Notes: generated by a model not told the origin, from the letters alone. A stretch of DNA of 56,199 nt from Microbacterium oleivorans (GCF_001691565.1 NZ_MAYO01000001.1:1-56199), one strand, 5' to 3'; counted from the stretch's first letter, positions 7,952 through 15,956 are shown. Program-made: numbers and translations.

Positions 7952-7984
7952 TGTCCGCGAAACACGCCGAGCACGGCCTATACC
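7952..7984 (+). promoter_or_regulatory. Conserved element promoter P4 (TGTCCGCGAA-N17-TATACC)
   Basis: TGTCCGCGAA at 7952-7961, TATACC at 7979-7984, spacer 17. The ribosome-binding site GGAGGACCC and ATG 8013 follow. Confidence 0.8.
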
Positions 7985-8012
7985 CATGACACGACCCCGG
8001 AGGACCCACCCC

Positions 8013-8741
8013 ATGAGCATTCAGATCCGCACCCTTCTCGTCGCAGTGATCATTGCCGGATTCGTGACGATCGTGGGGATCATGTTCCTTCCGGCTTCGC
8101 CGCCGATACGCACTGAGGTCGCGCCAACGCCGGAAGTCGCCCTCCCCAGCGAAGGCCCCTCACAGCAGCTCAGCCCGGATGCCGCGGCCGCGGTGAAGCT
8201 CCTCGAGGAGCTCGACCTCTCAGAACCGGAGAACCAGGACTCCTACGAACGCGACGAGTTCGGGCAACGATGGGCCGACATCGACCGCAACGGATGCGAC
8301 CAACGCAACGACGTCCTCGCCCGCGATCTCACCGAGGTCACCACGAAGCCGGGGACGCGGGACTGCGTCGTCCTCACCGGCACTCTCGACGACCCCTACA
8401 CCGGGATGATCATCCCCTTCGAGCGCGGGCAGGGAACCAGCGAGCTCGTCCAGATCGACCACATCGTGCCCCTCGCCTGGGCGTGGCGCCAGGGGGCAGA
8501 CGAGTGGACCGCGGACGAGCGGGAACGCTTCGCCAACGACCCTCTGAACCTGCAGGCCACCGATGGCAGCACCAACGCCTCCAAGAGCGATCGCGGCCCC
8601 AGCGAATGGATGCCGCCGGACAACTCCTACGACTGCGAGTACTCCGCACGGTTCGTCGAGATCCTCGCGGCCTACGACCTCACCATCAACACCCCCGACC
8701 AGTCAGCGCTGACCACGAAGCTGACCAGCTGCAGCAGCTGA
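8013..8741 (+). CDS. Exported HNH-family nuclease (DUF1524/GmrSD-C type), 242 aa
   Basis: Start at 8013 behind GGAGGACCC. Residues 7-27 are a hydrophobic segment (LLVAVIIAGFVTIVGIMFL) acting as signal peptide or membrane anchor, followed by a Pro/Ser-rich linker. The enzyme part has QIDHIVPLAWAW (the His of the HNH/beta-beta-alpha-metal site), then NDPLNLQATDGSTNASK and the P-x-x-W-x-P block. This matches secreted HNH endonuclease-family proteins of actinobacteria, which cut DNA outside the membrane. On a conjugative element it could act on DNA in the cell envelope, but that role is inferred. Confidence 0.8.
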   Translation: MSIQIRTLLVAVIIAGFVTIVGIMFLPASPPIRTEVAPTPEVALPSEGPSQQLSPDAAAAVKLLEELDLSEPENQDSYERDEFGQRWADIDRNGCDQRNDVLARDLTEVTTKPGTRDCVVLTGTLDDPYTGMIIPFERGQGTSELVQIDHIVPLAWAWRQGADEWTADERERFANDPLNLQATDGSTNASKSDRGPSEWMPPDNSYDCEYSARFVEILAAYDLTINTPDQSALTTKLTSCSS

Positions 8742-8756
8742 GGCCCAGGAGCCCTC

Positions 8757-9167
8757 ATGAACATTCTCCGCAGCGTCACCATCACCGACGACACCGGCAC
8801 CCGCTACACCGACCTGTTCAACGACATCTCGCTCCACGACTACGAGATCCTCCGCACCTCCACCGGGATCCTCGGCGTCGACGCGATCGTGCCGGCCGAC
8901 CCCTTCGCACCACGCGCCTCCTCCGACGGACCGCTCGGCGCCCTGATCCTTCGCTGGGCGCAGGCGCACATCGACGGCCCCAGCGACATCATCAGCTGGC
9001 AGTACATCGACGCTCACGACATCCACACCGTCGCGATCGCCAACACGACCACCCGCGAGCTGCACTTCGTGAACCTGTTCGGCCACGTCATCGCAGGACG
9101 TCGCGCCTACCGTCTCCGCGAGCTCGCCGACGCGCTGGACCTGCTGATCGAGCCCTCCTTCGAGTGA
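8757..9167 (+). CDS. hypothetical protein, 136 aa
   Basis: Follows the HNH gene by 15 bases, with an AGGAGCC ribosome-binding site. Soluble, with no Cys and no membrane segment. It opens with SVTITDDTGTRYTDLF and closes with an acidic helix (LRELADALDLLIEPS). No family was recognised; co-transcription from O3/P4 is likely. Confidence 0.55.
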   Translation: MNILRSVTITDDTGTRYTDLFNDISLHDYEILRTSTGILGVDAIVPADPFAPRASSDGPLGALILRWAQAHIDGPSDIISWQYIDAHDIHTVAIANTTTRELHFVNLFGHVIAGRRAYRLRELADALDLLIEPSFE

Positions 9168-9173
9168 CACACC

Positions 9174-9755
9174 ATGATCCCCGACGACATCGCCCGCACG
9201 ATCATCCACGGCAGCCCCCAGGGATACGACTTGGGATGCCGCAGCAACGGCGGATGCGCCAACCACGGGCACCCGAACCTCATGACCTGTGCCGCAGCGC
9301 ACGCGGCAGCCGGGTCCGACTGGTCCCTGTCCAAGCTCCCCCGAGACGAGGCGATCCCGAAGCGAGCCCGCCGCCTCACCCGCCCCTCGCAGGCCTCATC
9401 CCCCGCCGCCGAACAGCCACCTACAGCCTCACCCAGAAAGCGCCCCAGGCCCAACACCCCCATCAAGCACGGCACACCCCACGGCTTCAACCGAGGGTGC
9501 AAGACCGTCGACGGATGCCCCAACCACGGCACCGAGCAGAAGACCTGCGCGGACGCTCACCGCAGCTACTACCGCGACTATCGGCGACGGGTCCGCAGCG
9601 AGGAGCAGATCACCCACGGCACACCCACCGGCTATTCGTACGGATGCCATGATCGCGGCAGCTGCCCCGGAAACGACGACGGGACAACATGCCCCGACGC
9701 AGCCCGCGCCGCCGAGCGGCGCCGGCGCCAATCCCCCGGGAGCATCGCCGCATGA
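9174..9755 (+). CDS. Triple Cys/His-repeat protein, 193 aa
   Basis: Three copies of a unit of the form HGxPxGYxxGCxxxxxCPNHG, with a further Cys about 8-9 residues on, lie at residues about 12-42, 98-128 and 147-176. The first copy has CANHG and the third a variant CPGN. Such units occur in actinobacterial phage and plasmid proteins and fit small zinc-binding knuckles. The linkers are Arg/Pro/Ser-rich, giving a basic, flexible protein likely to bind nucleic acid. It overlaps the next gene by 4 bases. The function is unknown. Confidence 0.65.
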   Translation: MIPDDIARTIIHGSPQGYDLGCRSNGGCANHGHPNLMTCAAAHAAAGSDWSLSKLPRDEAIPKRARRLTRPSQASSPAAEQPPTASPRKRPRPNTPIKHGTPHGFNRGCKTVDGCPNHGTEQKTCADAHRSYYRDYRRRVRSEEQITHGTPTGYSYGCHDRGSCPGNDDGTTCPDAARAAERRRRQSPGSIAA

Positions 9756-9913
9756 CCGAATCCAGCACGACGATGAGCCTGTCGGCCGACGAGGTGAGAC
9801 TTCTGCAGCGTTCGCTCGAGCTGGCTGCTGGCTACGCAGACTCAGAACGAGACCAGCACGCGATCTTCGAGCTCAGCTCCAAGATCCGCCGAGCAAAGAC
9901 CCTCCCCACATAG
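9752..9913 (+). CDS. hypothetical small helical protein, 53 aa
   Basis: ATG 9752 overlaps the upstream stop (ATGA), which supports translation by coupling. The sequence is mostly helical (ADEVRLLQRSLELAAGYA, then ELSSKIRRAK). No function can be assigned. Confidence 0.45.
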   Translation: MTESSTTMSLSADEVRLLQRSLELAAGYADSERDQHAIFELSSKIRRAKTLPT

Positions 9914-9943
9914 AGCTCCCGCGGGGGCGCCGCCCTCCCGCGG

Positions 9944-10076
9944 TACACTGAGCCGCGGCACCCGGCCGTTCGAGCAGGAGTTCATTCCGCCCCTTTGGGG
10001 CGATGATCCTCCCTCGGTTGCGTGATGGTGAATGTGACAATTTCCTCCGCTCCGGCCGGGTGCCGTTTCGTTCTCC
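9944..10076 (+). ncRNA. Candidate structured RNA with three nested helices
   Basis: CGGCACCCGGCCG at 9956-9968 is perfectly complementary to 10053-10065 (13 bp). Inside it CGAG/GGAG (9971-9980, with a 2-base bulge) pairs with CTCC/CTCG (10009-10016), and inside that CGCCCC-TTT-GGGGCG forms a hairpin at 9988-10002. A -10-like TACACT at 9944-9949 would start RNA at the outer helix, though no good -35 is seen. T-rich TTTCGTT follows the outer arm. The strand between helices carries an operator half-site (10029-10035). It may be a small RNA, a leader of the next gene or a DNA cruciform site. Confidence 0.45.
10029..10043. promoter_or_regulatory. Operator half-site, copy O8
   Basis: TGAATGT-G-ACAATTT: the left arm is intact and the right arm keeps only ACA. 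No convincing -35/-10 pair precedes it, unlike the full copies. It lies in the 3-prime part of the candidate structured RNA. Confidence 0.35.
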
Positions 10077-10129
10077 GAGCGACCGCCAGCGAATAGAACA
10101 AATATTCGACTGCTTGTAATGTCGCTGAC

Positions 10130-10399
10130 GTGGTGCAGCACTGGTCTCCGATGTCGCAGCTGCAGGCTTCGCCCGAGCGGGGGGTCTGGTACGTCTACGA
10201 CAAGAGCCGCCGGATCGCGATCGTGAGATACGTCGAGATCCGCGGCCGGCGCTTGCTGCGCTCGGTCACGTTCCACACCGACCCAGACCAGCGAGAACTC
10301 ATCGGCTACTTCCCCGAAGACGGGATGCGCCTCGCCGTCGAGTGCACCTGGGCTGAGTACATCAAGCACACCGGGCCGTCGACGAGTAATCGCCGCTAG
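10130..10399 (+). CDS. hypothetical protein, 89 aa
   Basis: The start is uncertain: GTG 10130 gives the longest form and ATG 10151 (MSQLQAS) is the alternative; neither has a clear ribosome-binding site. The coding bias is good and the sequence looks like real protein (GVWYVYDKSRRIAIVRYVE, then LLRSVTFHTDP), short beta strands as in a small antiparallel domain. No family was recognised. Confidence 0.45.
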   Translation: MVQHWSPMSQLQASPERGVWYVYDKSRRIAIVRYVEIRGRRLLRSVTFHTDPDQRELIGYFPEDGMRLAVECTWAEYIKHTGPSTSNRR

Positions 10400-10454
10400 C
10401 GACCATGCACGCCGTGGAAGGTGCGGAGCATCGTCTTGTGCATGCACGCAGGGA

Positions 10455-10500
10455 TTGACACAGGCACTGCGCGGGCTTAGCGTTATGAATGTCACATTCA
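10455..10500 (+). promoter_or_regulatory. Promoter with palindromic operator, copy O4
   Basis: Consensus TTGACA at 10455-10460, 17-base spacer, TAGCGT at 10478-10483 and the perfect palindrome TGAATGTCACATTCA at 10486-10500. GAGGAGGT and ATG 10524 follow. This copy has no TGTCCGCGAA promoter beside it. Confidence 0.72.
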
Positions 10501-10523
10501 CCTACCGTTGAGGAGGTCCCGCT

Positions 10524-11021
10524 ATGCGTGCGTTCCCCGTGAACCGCGACACCATCGACCTACTGGTCACCGCCGCTTACGTCAGCACCCCTGTCCACCG
10601 CATCACCCACCCCCGGGAGCTCGTCGAGCAGGCCGACCGCATGGGGCAGCTGCTCTGGGACGAGAACCACACCAGCGTCGGCTTCGCTATCGGTGAGCAC
10701 ATCACCGCTCCCCGATACGAGTGGCAGCCAGTCGCCGAGATCGTTCCGTGCGCCGACGATGAGCAAGTCCTGCAGATCGAACGGAGCAGGCTCCTCCTCG
10801 CCGAGGTCTCGTGCCATCACGACGGATGGGATGACTCCCCCGCCCGCGAGCTGCTCGAGCAGCTGGGCGCAGCGATCGCTCGGCGGTTCGCGCACTGGAC
10901 ACTCGTCCCGTCCCCTGAACATCGAGGTGTCATGGAGTACGCCGGCCTCCACCGCGTCTCGGAGCTCTGGGAGCGACAGATCGGTTTCCGTCACCCGCTC
11001 ACCAACGACGCGGCCGCGTGA
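10524..11021 (+). CDS. hypothetical protein, 165 aa
   Basis: First gene after operator promoter O4, with a strong GAGGAGGT ribosome-binding site before ATG 10524. Mixed alpha/beta soluble protein with a central QIERSRLLLAEVSCHHD and a C-terminal helix (VSELWERQIGFRHP). No motif was recognised. A 12-base gap separates its stop from the ATG chosen for the DUF3560 gene, and the two are probably co-transcribed. Confidence 0.6.
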   Translation: MRAFPVNRDTIDLLVTAAYVSTPVHRITHPRELVEQADRMGQLLWDENHTSVGFAIGEHITAPRYEWQPVAEIVPCADDEQVLQIERSRLLLAEVSCHHDGWDDSPARELLEQLGAAIARRFAHWTLVPSPEHRGVMEYAGLHRVSELWERQIGFRHPLTNDAAA

Positions 11022-11032
11022 GGGGCATCGCC

Positions 11033-11989
11033 ATGACACTCACCATCACGCACACTGCAGCCGAAGGCACCCTCATCGACGGCACAGCGAAGGGAGACGG
11101 CACCGCCGACGCTCTGCGCAGCAATGGGTGGCGGTGGAGCCGCGCCCTGGGCTCCTGGTATGTGCCCCACTCCCGCGACCGGGAAGCGAAGCATCACGTC
11201 ATCGAGCGGACTGTCGCCCAGTTGCAGGCAGCCGGCTTCACTGTGGCGGTGTCGATCGACTCCGCGCAGAGGAGCACCGCGACCGTTGAAGCAGACCTCA
11301 TGGCCCGGCGGGAAGGTCGAGCTGAGGCGTTGGACGCGAAAGCGAACAGGCGGGCAGATCTGGCGGCCGCGGAGGCCGACCGAGCCGCGCGAGCCCTCCG
11401 ACACTTGCCCGAGGGCGGCGAGCCTATTCACGTCGGCCACTACTCCGAAGGCGCCCACCGCAACGCGATCGCGAAGGCCGACGCGGCGATCCGACGCTCG
11501 ATCGACGCGGACGACAGCGCTCGGCGCGCTCGCGCACGGGCGGACATCGCCGCCGGCGCGAACGACGCACGCTATGCGCCCGTCACGGTCGCCAACCGCA
11601 TCGAGAAGCTCCGCGCCGAGCACGCCAGGATCAGCCGGCGCCTCGAGGGATATAGCCGGACGCTTCCCGGCGGATACCTCGACATCACGCAGCCGGCGAC
11701 CGGCGCCTACGCCGAGCGGCTTCGCGGCGAGCTCACCCATGTCGAGGAGCAGCGGTCCTACTGGCAGGCCGTCCGCGATGAGCAGATCGCGGCGGGCCTC
11801 GTCATCAACCACTCTCGAGACACCATCCAGCCCGGTGATCGGATCCGCTACGTCGGCACCTGGTGCACAGTCACTCGTGCGAACGCGAAGAGCGTCAGCA
11901 TCATCGACGCCTACGGACACCGCGGCACCGTCCCGTACACCCATATCCGCGATCACCACCGGCCGACAGGGAACGGGGCCTCATCGTGA
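11033..11989 (+). CDS. DUF3560-domain protein, 318 aa
   Basis: Start at ATG 11033, preceded by GAGGGG; GTG 11018 is an alternative that overlaps the upstream stop. The N-terminus TLTITHTAAEGTLIDGTAKG followed by GWRWSRALGSWYVPHSRDR is characteristic of DUF3560 proteins, common on actinobacterial plasmids and of unknown function. Residues about 90-160 form a long Arg/Ala/Glu-rich coiled coil. The C-terminal 60 residues (IQPGDRIRYVGTWCTVTRANAKS) look like a small beta-barrel. The overlap with the next gene implies an O4 operon. Confidence 0.78.
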   Translation: MTLTITHTAAEGTLIDGTAKGDGTADALRSNGWRWSRALGSWYVPHSRDREAKHHVIERTVAQLQAAGFTVAVSIDSAQRSTATVEADLMARREGRAEALDAKANRRADLAAAEADRAARALRHLPEGGEPIHVGHYSEGAHRNAIAKADAAIRRSIDADDSARRARARADIAAGANDARYAPVTVANRIEKLRAEHARISRRLEGYSRTLPGGYLDITQPATGAYAERLRGELTHVEEQRSYWQAVRDEQIAAGLVINHSRDTIQPGDRIRYVGTWCTVTRANAKSVSIIDAYGHRGTVPYTHIRDHHRPTGNGASS

Positions 11990-12219
11990 GCATCACCACC
12001 CGCCCTCACGCCGTGTCCCGCGAGATCTCCGTCGAGATGATCAGCAGGCTGCGCCGAATCATGACTCTCGTGACGTTCGCGGCCGCCGCAGCAGGGGCGG
12101 GCTTCCTTGGCCTGCTCATCGCCCCCATCCTCGACCGGGTCATCATCAGCGCCCTGGCGGTGATCCTGCTACCGATGGTCGTGGTGGTCGTCGTCGACTT
12201 CTTCCGCAGCCCGGACTGA
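11986..12219 (+). CDS. Small two-helix membrane protein, 77 aa
   Basis: The GTG at 11986 overlaps the upstream stop (GTGA). After a basic N-terminus there are two hydrophobic segments, about residues 26-45 and 50-70 (IISALAVILLPMVVVVVVDFF), so it is an integral membrane protein. No enzymatic motif. Confidence 0.55.
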   Translation: MSITTRPHAVSREISVEMISRLRRIMTLVTFAAAAAGAGFLGLLIAPILDRVIISALAVILLPMVVVVVVDFFRSPD

Positions 12220-12222
12220 GTC

Positions 12223-12456
12223 ATGCCCGCCTACCGGGTGGCATGGCAGCAGCCAGCTCAGGTCATTGCCACCGTGACCGTCGACCTCGACGAGCTCGCG
12301 CAGTGGGCTGTGGACTCAGGTGGGGTGCGTGCCCTGGCCTCTGGAGATCCCGTCGCCGCTGACCTGCCGGGGCTTCGACGTCTGCTCGAGCGGAACCAGC
12401 ACTTCCGTGAGGAGCTGCTGCGAAGGTGGGCGATCGACCACCTGCCGCACTCCTGA
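12223..12456 (+). CDS. hypothetical protein, 77 aa
   Basis: Begins 3 bases after the previous stop. Contains VIATVTVDLDELAQWAVD and a charged C-terminal helix (LRRLLERNQHFREELLRRW). No family was recognised. It is the last gene of the O4 operon before the bidirectional terminator at 12480-12514. Confidence 0.5.
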   Translation: MPAYRVAWQQPAQVIATVTVDLDELAQWAVDSGGVRALASGDPVAADLPGLRRLLERNQHFREELLRRWAIDHLPHS

Positions 12457-12479
12457 TGTCCCTCGCAGTGCGCGCAGAG

Positions 12480-12514
12480 AAGTGCCCCGCCGGCATCATC
12501 CCGGCGGGGCACTT
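12480..12514. terminator. Bidirectional hairpin terminator between convergent operons
   Basis: A perfect 14-bp inverted repeat (12480-12493 against 12501-12514) with a 7-base loop. It begins with AA and ends with TT, and lies between the convergent 12223-12456 and nrdH genes. It should end transcription from both sides. Confidence 0.85.
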
Positions 12515-12520
12515 GTGGTG

Positions 12521-12781
12521 TCAGACGAGACGCTGCGCGAGCTCGTCGATCTTGTCCGGACGGAACCCGGACCAATGGTCTTCGTCGGTGACGACGACCG
12601 GTGCCTGCAAGTAGCCGAGCGATTTGACGTGCTCGAGCGCGACGGGATCTTCGCTGAGGTCGACGACGTCGTAGTCGATGCCCTTCGCATCCAACGCACG
12701 GTACGTCGCATTGCACTGCACGCACGACGGCTTGGTGAACAGGGTGATCGTCTTTTCACCGTTGGTCAGTGTGGTGGTCAT
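12521..12781 (-). CDS. nrdH: NrdH-type glutaredoxin-like redoxin, 86 aa
   Basis: Start at 12781 with GGAGGAG upstream. Thioredoxin-fold mini-protein with the redox motif CVQC at about residues 20-23 and the NrdH-type pattern KSLGYLQAPVVVTD and WSGFRPDKI. NrdH proteins reduce ribonucleotide reductase or other disulphides using thioredoxin reductase. No nrdE/nrdF is nearby. It is the last gene behind the TcpA-like ATPase and two membrane proteins, so it may serve exported or envelope proteins of the transfer system, which is only inference. Confidence 0.85.
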   Translation of the reverse strand: MTTTLTNGEKTITLFTKPSCVQCNATYRALDAKGIDYDVVDLSEDPVALEHVKSLGYLQAPVVVTDEDHWSGFRPDKIDELAQRLV

Positions 12782-12831
12782 GGTTGTTCTCTCCTCCTTC
12801 CTGGGTCTCGGTGCTGAGCATGGCGGGCGGT

Positions 12832-13113
12832 TCAGACACGCGCAGCGGCACGACGTTGAAGCCAGACCAGAAGCGCGATCACCGACAGGATGATCGCCGC
12901 GATGACGAGGATCTGGCCCCAACCGAACCCGATGCCGTCGACGAGCGGGATCACGGTTGACTCACCCTGCTCGAGCAGGTGGTGCTGCAGCATCCAGACC
13001 CGCATCGGGTCCAGGAACATCCCGACCGACACGATCCCACTGGCGAAGGCCATGACAACGACCACCAGGATCGCGATCCAGTCATCTTCGGTCGTCGACG
13101 GCGAGTTAGGCAT
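12832..13113 (-). CDS. Small two-helix membrane protein, 93 aa
   Basis: Start at ATG 13113 with GGAGGG upstream, overlapping the previous gene by 8 bases. Two transmembrane helices, about residues 14-35 (AILVVVVMAFASGIVSVGMF) and 64-86 (LVIAAIILSVIALLVWLQ), joined by an external loop. No family was recognised. The position in the coupling-ATPase operon suggests a role in transfer. Confidence 0.6.
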   Translation of the reverse strand: MPNSPSTTEDDWIAILVVVVMAFASGIVSVGMFLDPMRVWMLQHHLLEQGESTVIPLVDGIGFGWGQILVIAAIILSVIALLVWLQRRAAARV

Positions 13114-13756
13114 CGATCCGACCCTCCGCCGGGAGGGCTCCAGATTGGGTTCGCTCCGGCGAGCCAGGTGGGTCCAGGAGCGCCGCGATCGCGGAACGCA
13201 GTTCAGCTCCGCGGCGCGTCGCGGCGCGCTTCTCCTTCCCCCGCCGCGGTGCGACCACGTCATAGGGCGCGATGTCCTGGAGCTGCTGCTGCAGCGACTT
13301 CAACTCCAACGCGAGGCCAGCCGCTTCCCACCGAGCTTCGTCACTTGAGTGCCAGCTGACGTAGAAGCCTTCGAGGAGATCCACGGGCCGAAAAAGGGAG
13401 TGATCAGCGAGGCTGCGGGACAGGTCATCGCGCAGCCTCCTTTCCCAGCGTCGCAGAACACTGACATCAGGGAACAGCTGAGTCAGTGCCAGGACTCCCA
13501 CGATTGCGAAAATGTAGCCCACCCAGGGGGGAAGTCCGTTGGCGGCGGACCACACCGCCCCCAGCACTTCGACGATGAACAACAGAGGCAGTGCCACGGC
13601 GGCCCGGTCGACGATGCGGTACTTCTGGTCGTAGCTGGCGAGGATCGCTTCTGCCTCATCGCGACGTTCAGGGTTGATGAGGGTCTGATGGCGCGCGACG
13701 GGGATGGGGTCGCCACGACGGCCGTCTCGCAGTGGGCTCAGCTGGGCGGAGTTCAT
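13106..13756 (-). CDS. Membrane protein of the coupling-ATPase operon, 216 aa
   Basis: ATG 13756 is preferred because AGGAAGG lies 7 bases before it; ATG 13780, overlapping the tcpA stop as ATGA, is the alternative. Two hydrophobic segments at about 53-75 and 80-98 are followed by a charged cytoplasmic region with a coiled-coil stretch (ALELKSLQQQLQDI) and a basic end. No family can be named. Coupled to the FtsK-like ATPase, it may be its membrane partner. Confidence 0.6.
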   Translation of the reverse strand: MNSAQLSPLRDGRRGDPIPVARHQTLINPERRDEAEAILASYDQKYRIVDRAAVALPLLFIVEVLGAVWSAANGLPPWVGYIFAIVGVLALTQLFPDVSVLRRWERRLRDDLSRSLADHSLFRPVDLLEGFYVSWHSSDEARWEAAGLALELKSLQQQLQDIAPYDVVAPRRGKEKRAATRRGAELRSAIAALLDPPGSPERTQSGALPAEGRIDA

Positions 13757-13776
13757 GATGGTCCTTCCTGGTTGCG

Positions 13777-15879
13777 TCATTCGGCGTCGGGGCGGCGATA
13801 GGTGATGACCTGGGTGTCGGACATCGTCAGGAGCCCTTCTTCGCCGGTTTCGAGATCTCGGTACTCGATCGCGAGCTGCTCGTCGTCGACGACGTCGTTT
13901 TCGACGCCTTCAATGACGCCCCACAAGCCGAGGGTTTCGTCGGTTTGCAGGAGATCTCCGACCTCGAGCTCGGCAGCGGGACCATCGATGGCCGAGCCGT
14001 ATCCGTCGCCCTGATCGCCGACTGCATCGTCGTCGCTGTCCTCGTCGACGGGATCGGGGACGAACCTGACCGCGGCACGAGCGAGGGGGGTGACGGTGGA
14101 CGGGCGGGGAGCATCGAGACGAGCCGCGGCAGCGGCCGGATCCCACGGGACGATCTCGGCGGTGGCCCACTGGTAGTAGTCCGGCTCGAGATCTTCCCCC
14201 TCGCCGTCATCGCTGATGATCGGGTCGGGATCCTTCACCATCATCCGGCTGTAGTCGGGTTCCGCGGGGCGGAGGGTGTCGAGGTGCTGCCAGTCAGCGG
14301 TGTCGGTGGAGTCGAGCTTGGCGGGGTCGGGAGTGTAGAACGCTTGGATCTCCACAGGCGTCGACTCGTTGTTGAGGGTGACGCCGCGGCCGCGCTTGTT
14401 GCGAGGGATCGCAACTCCGACGACGAACGAGTCCCACATCATGTTGGCGCCCTGCGGGGAGAGCCGGCCGAAGCTGACGCGGGCACCGAAGTTGTCGCGC
14501 ATCTCACCGCCAAGGAACTCGACATCGGGGCGCTGGAGCCCCAAGAGCATGTGGATCTTCGCGCTACGAGCGAGGCGGGCGAGGTCGGAGAGAAGATCCA
14601 GGACTGGAGCCTGAGCGGGGGCACCCTTGGGCTTGACGGTCTTGTACCAACGCTGCACTCGAGCTTTGAACGTGGCGTACTCGTCGATGATCAACGCGAG
14701 GGGGTCGAAGTCCTCGAGTCTTGCCGTCCCGTTTTCGAGCTGGGAGTACCGCTGCTCCATCAGCTCGTGGGCCGCGTGCAGCATCCGCACCTGGTGTTCG
14801 ACCCGAGCCCCGACGAGCTCGACGTTGTGCCAGTCGCGGAACCCCGCGAACTCGATCCGCTTCCCATCGAGCACCCACACCCGCCAATGCGCGTGAGCCA
14901 GGTGCGTCAACACGGTGTGCTGGAAGCTGGTCTTACCGGAACCGGTGCCACCGATGACGAGGCAGTGCGGCGAGACGGCGGGGTGCCAGTGCTGGATCCC
15001 GCCGTCCTCGTCGACGCCGATCGGGATCTTGAAGCCCTTGTAAGCGGCATGGGTCAGTGGCGCGGCCGGCTTCACCTCGTGGAGCACGAGATCGGGCATG
15101 TCGGGGCGGACCTCGAATACGACCTTGTCACCTTCGAGATCCCATCGAGCCCGCCAACGGCCGGCGAGCATCGAGGAGATGACCTTCTCGATCGAGGACC
15201 GCCGTGCCGCGTGAGCAAGCTTTGGGCCGACGTCGTGCTTGACCTCGATCTTGGACACCGATCCGTCCTCGGCGCTGGTCACCGAAACGTTCGCCCCCGG
15301 ATCGACGACCTTCTTGACGACCTCGACGGCGCGCTGGTGTTCCCGGGAGACCGCATCCGCGGAAGGCGCGATCTCCGCGACCAGCCAGCAGCGTCGCGAG
15401 TTGTGCTTGCGGATCCGATACTCCTCACCGAGCCGTCGTCCCAGACCGGCGAGGATCTGCTCAACGAAACGCGGATCGGTGTCGTCGACGTGAGATGCCC
15501 ACCGGATCTTGATCCGCTCGGGAGACCCCACCCACCCCCGCGTCCACTTCACGGGTTCGACGAGAGAACGAGACGGCTGCGAGGCACCCAGCAAGGGGAG
15601 CAGCGCTTCGATGGCCGGGTCCATCCGACCGGCCCGCTGGAATGCCCGGACCCCTGCGGCGAGCGACGCCGCGGCCAGCAAACCGGCACCGACCCAGACC
15701 AGAGGGATGAGGGTGGTGAACGGGCGGACCGTGTTGAGCCCAGTGATTGCAGTGGCCACCGCCAAAGCAAGAAGCGCGGGGATGACCCCGGTCAGTTGCC
15801 GGCGCGGAAGAACGCCCAGGGCGACCCCCGCCGGCGGAGTCGGTCGCGCCGGCGGTCGGTTCGCCACACGAGTTGCCAT
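13777..15879 (-). CDS. tcpA: TcpA/FtsK-like coupling ATPase, 700 aa
   Basis: The coupling protein of Gram-positive conjugation systems, a hexameric FtsK/HerA-type motor that feeds DNA to the secretion channel. Two N-terminal transmembrane helices (about 30-50 and 58-80) are followed by a linker and the motor domain. The Walker A is GGTGSGKTS (about 306-314), the Walker B LALIIDEY (about 395), and a downstream LLGLQRPDVEFLGGEMRDN block is typical of FtsK/TcpA. The C-terminal 150 residues are acidic with a small beta-rich domain (VGDLLQTDETLGLWGVIEG). Start at 15879 has GAGGAGG upstream, and promoter P5 lies just before. No relaxase is adjacent, which is unusual. Confidence 0.85.
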   Translation of the reverse strand: MATRVANRPPARPTPPAGVALGVLPRRQLTGVIPALLALAVATAITGLNTVRPFTTLIPLVWVGAGLLAAASLAAGVRAFQRAGRMDPAIEALLPLLGASQPSRSLVEPVKWTRGWVGSPERIKIRWASHVDDTDPRFVEQILAGLGRRLGEEYRIRKHNSRRCWLVAEIAPSADAVSREHQRAVEVVKKVVDPGANVSVTSAEDGSVSKIEVKHDVGPKLAHAARRSSIEKVISSMLAGRWRARWDLEGDKVVFEVRPDMPDLVLHEVKPAAPLTHAAYKGFKIPIGVDEDGGIQHWHPAVSPHCLVIGGTGSGKTSFQHTVLTHLAHAHWRVWVLDGKRIEFAGFRDWHNVELVGARVEHQVRMLHAAHELMEQRYSQLENGTARLEDFDPLALIIDEYATFKARVQRWYKTVKPKGAPAQAPVLDLLSDLARLARSAKIHMLLGLQRPDVEFLGGEMRDNFGARVSFGRLSPQGANMMWDSFVVGVAIPRNKRGRGVTLNNESTPVEIQAFYTPDPAKLDSTDTADWQHLDTLRPAEPDYSRMMVKDPDPIISDDGEGEDLEPDYYQWATAEIVPWDPAAAAARLDAPRPSTVTPLARAAVRFVPDPVDEDSDDDAVGDQGDGYGSAIDGPAAELEVGDLLQTDETLGLWGVIEGVENDVVDDEQLAIEYRDLETGEEGLLTMSDTQVITYRRPDAE

Positions 15880-15923
15880 CGGTTACCTCCTCGAGGGGCA
15901 GCGACGGTCGCAACCCTCTGCGA

Positions 15924-15956
15924 GGTATAGGCCTGCGTTCTCTCCCTTCGCGGACA
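15924..15956 (-). promoter_or_regulatory. Conserved element promoter P5 (TGTCCGCGAA-N17-TATACC)
   Basis: Read on the minus strand, TGTCCGCGAA at 15956-15947 and TATACC at 15929-15924, spacer 17. It drives the TcpA-like operon, with the start codon 45 bases downstream. Confidence 0.8.

Noticed and set aside
13945..15930. 661-aa plus-strand frame opposite the TcpA-like gene
   Set aside because: Composition (GDLxxxG-type, Arg/Asp-rich) is that of an antisense frame; the minus strand has Walker A and B and a promoter.
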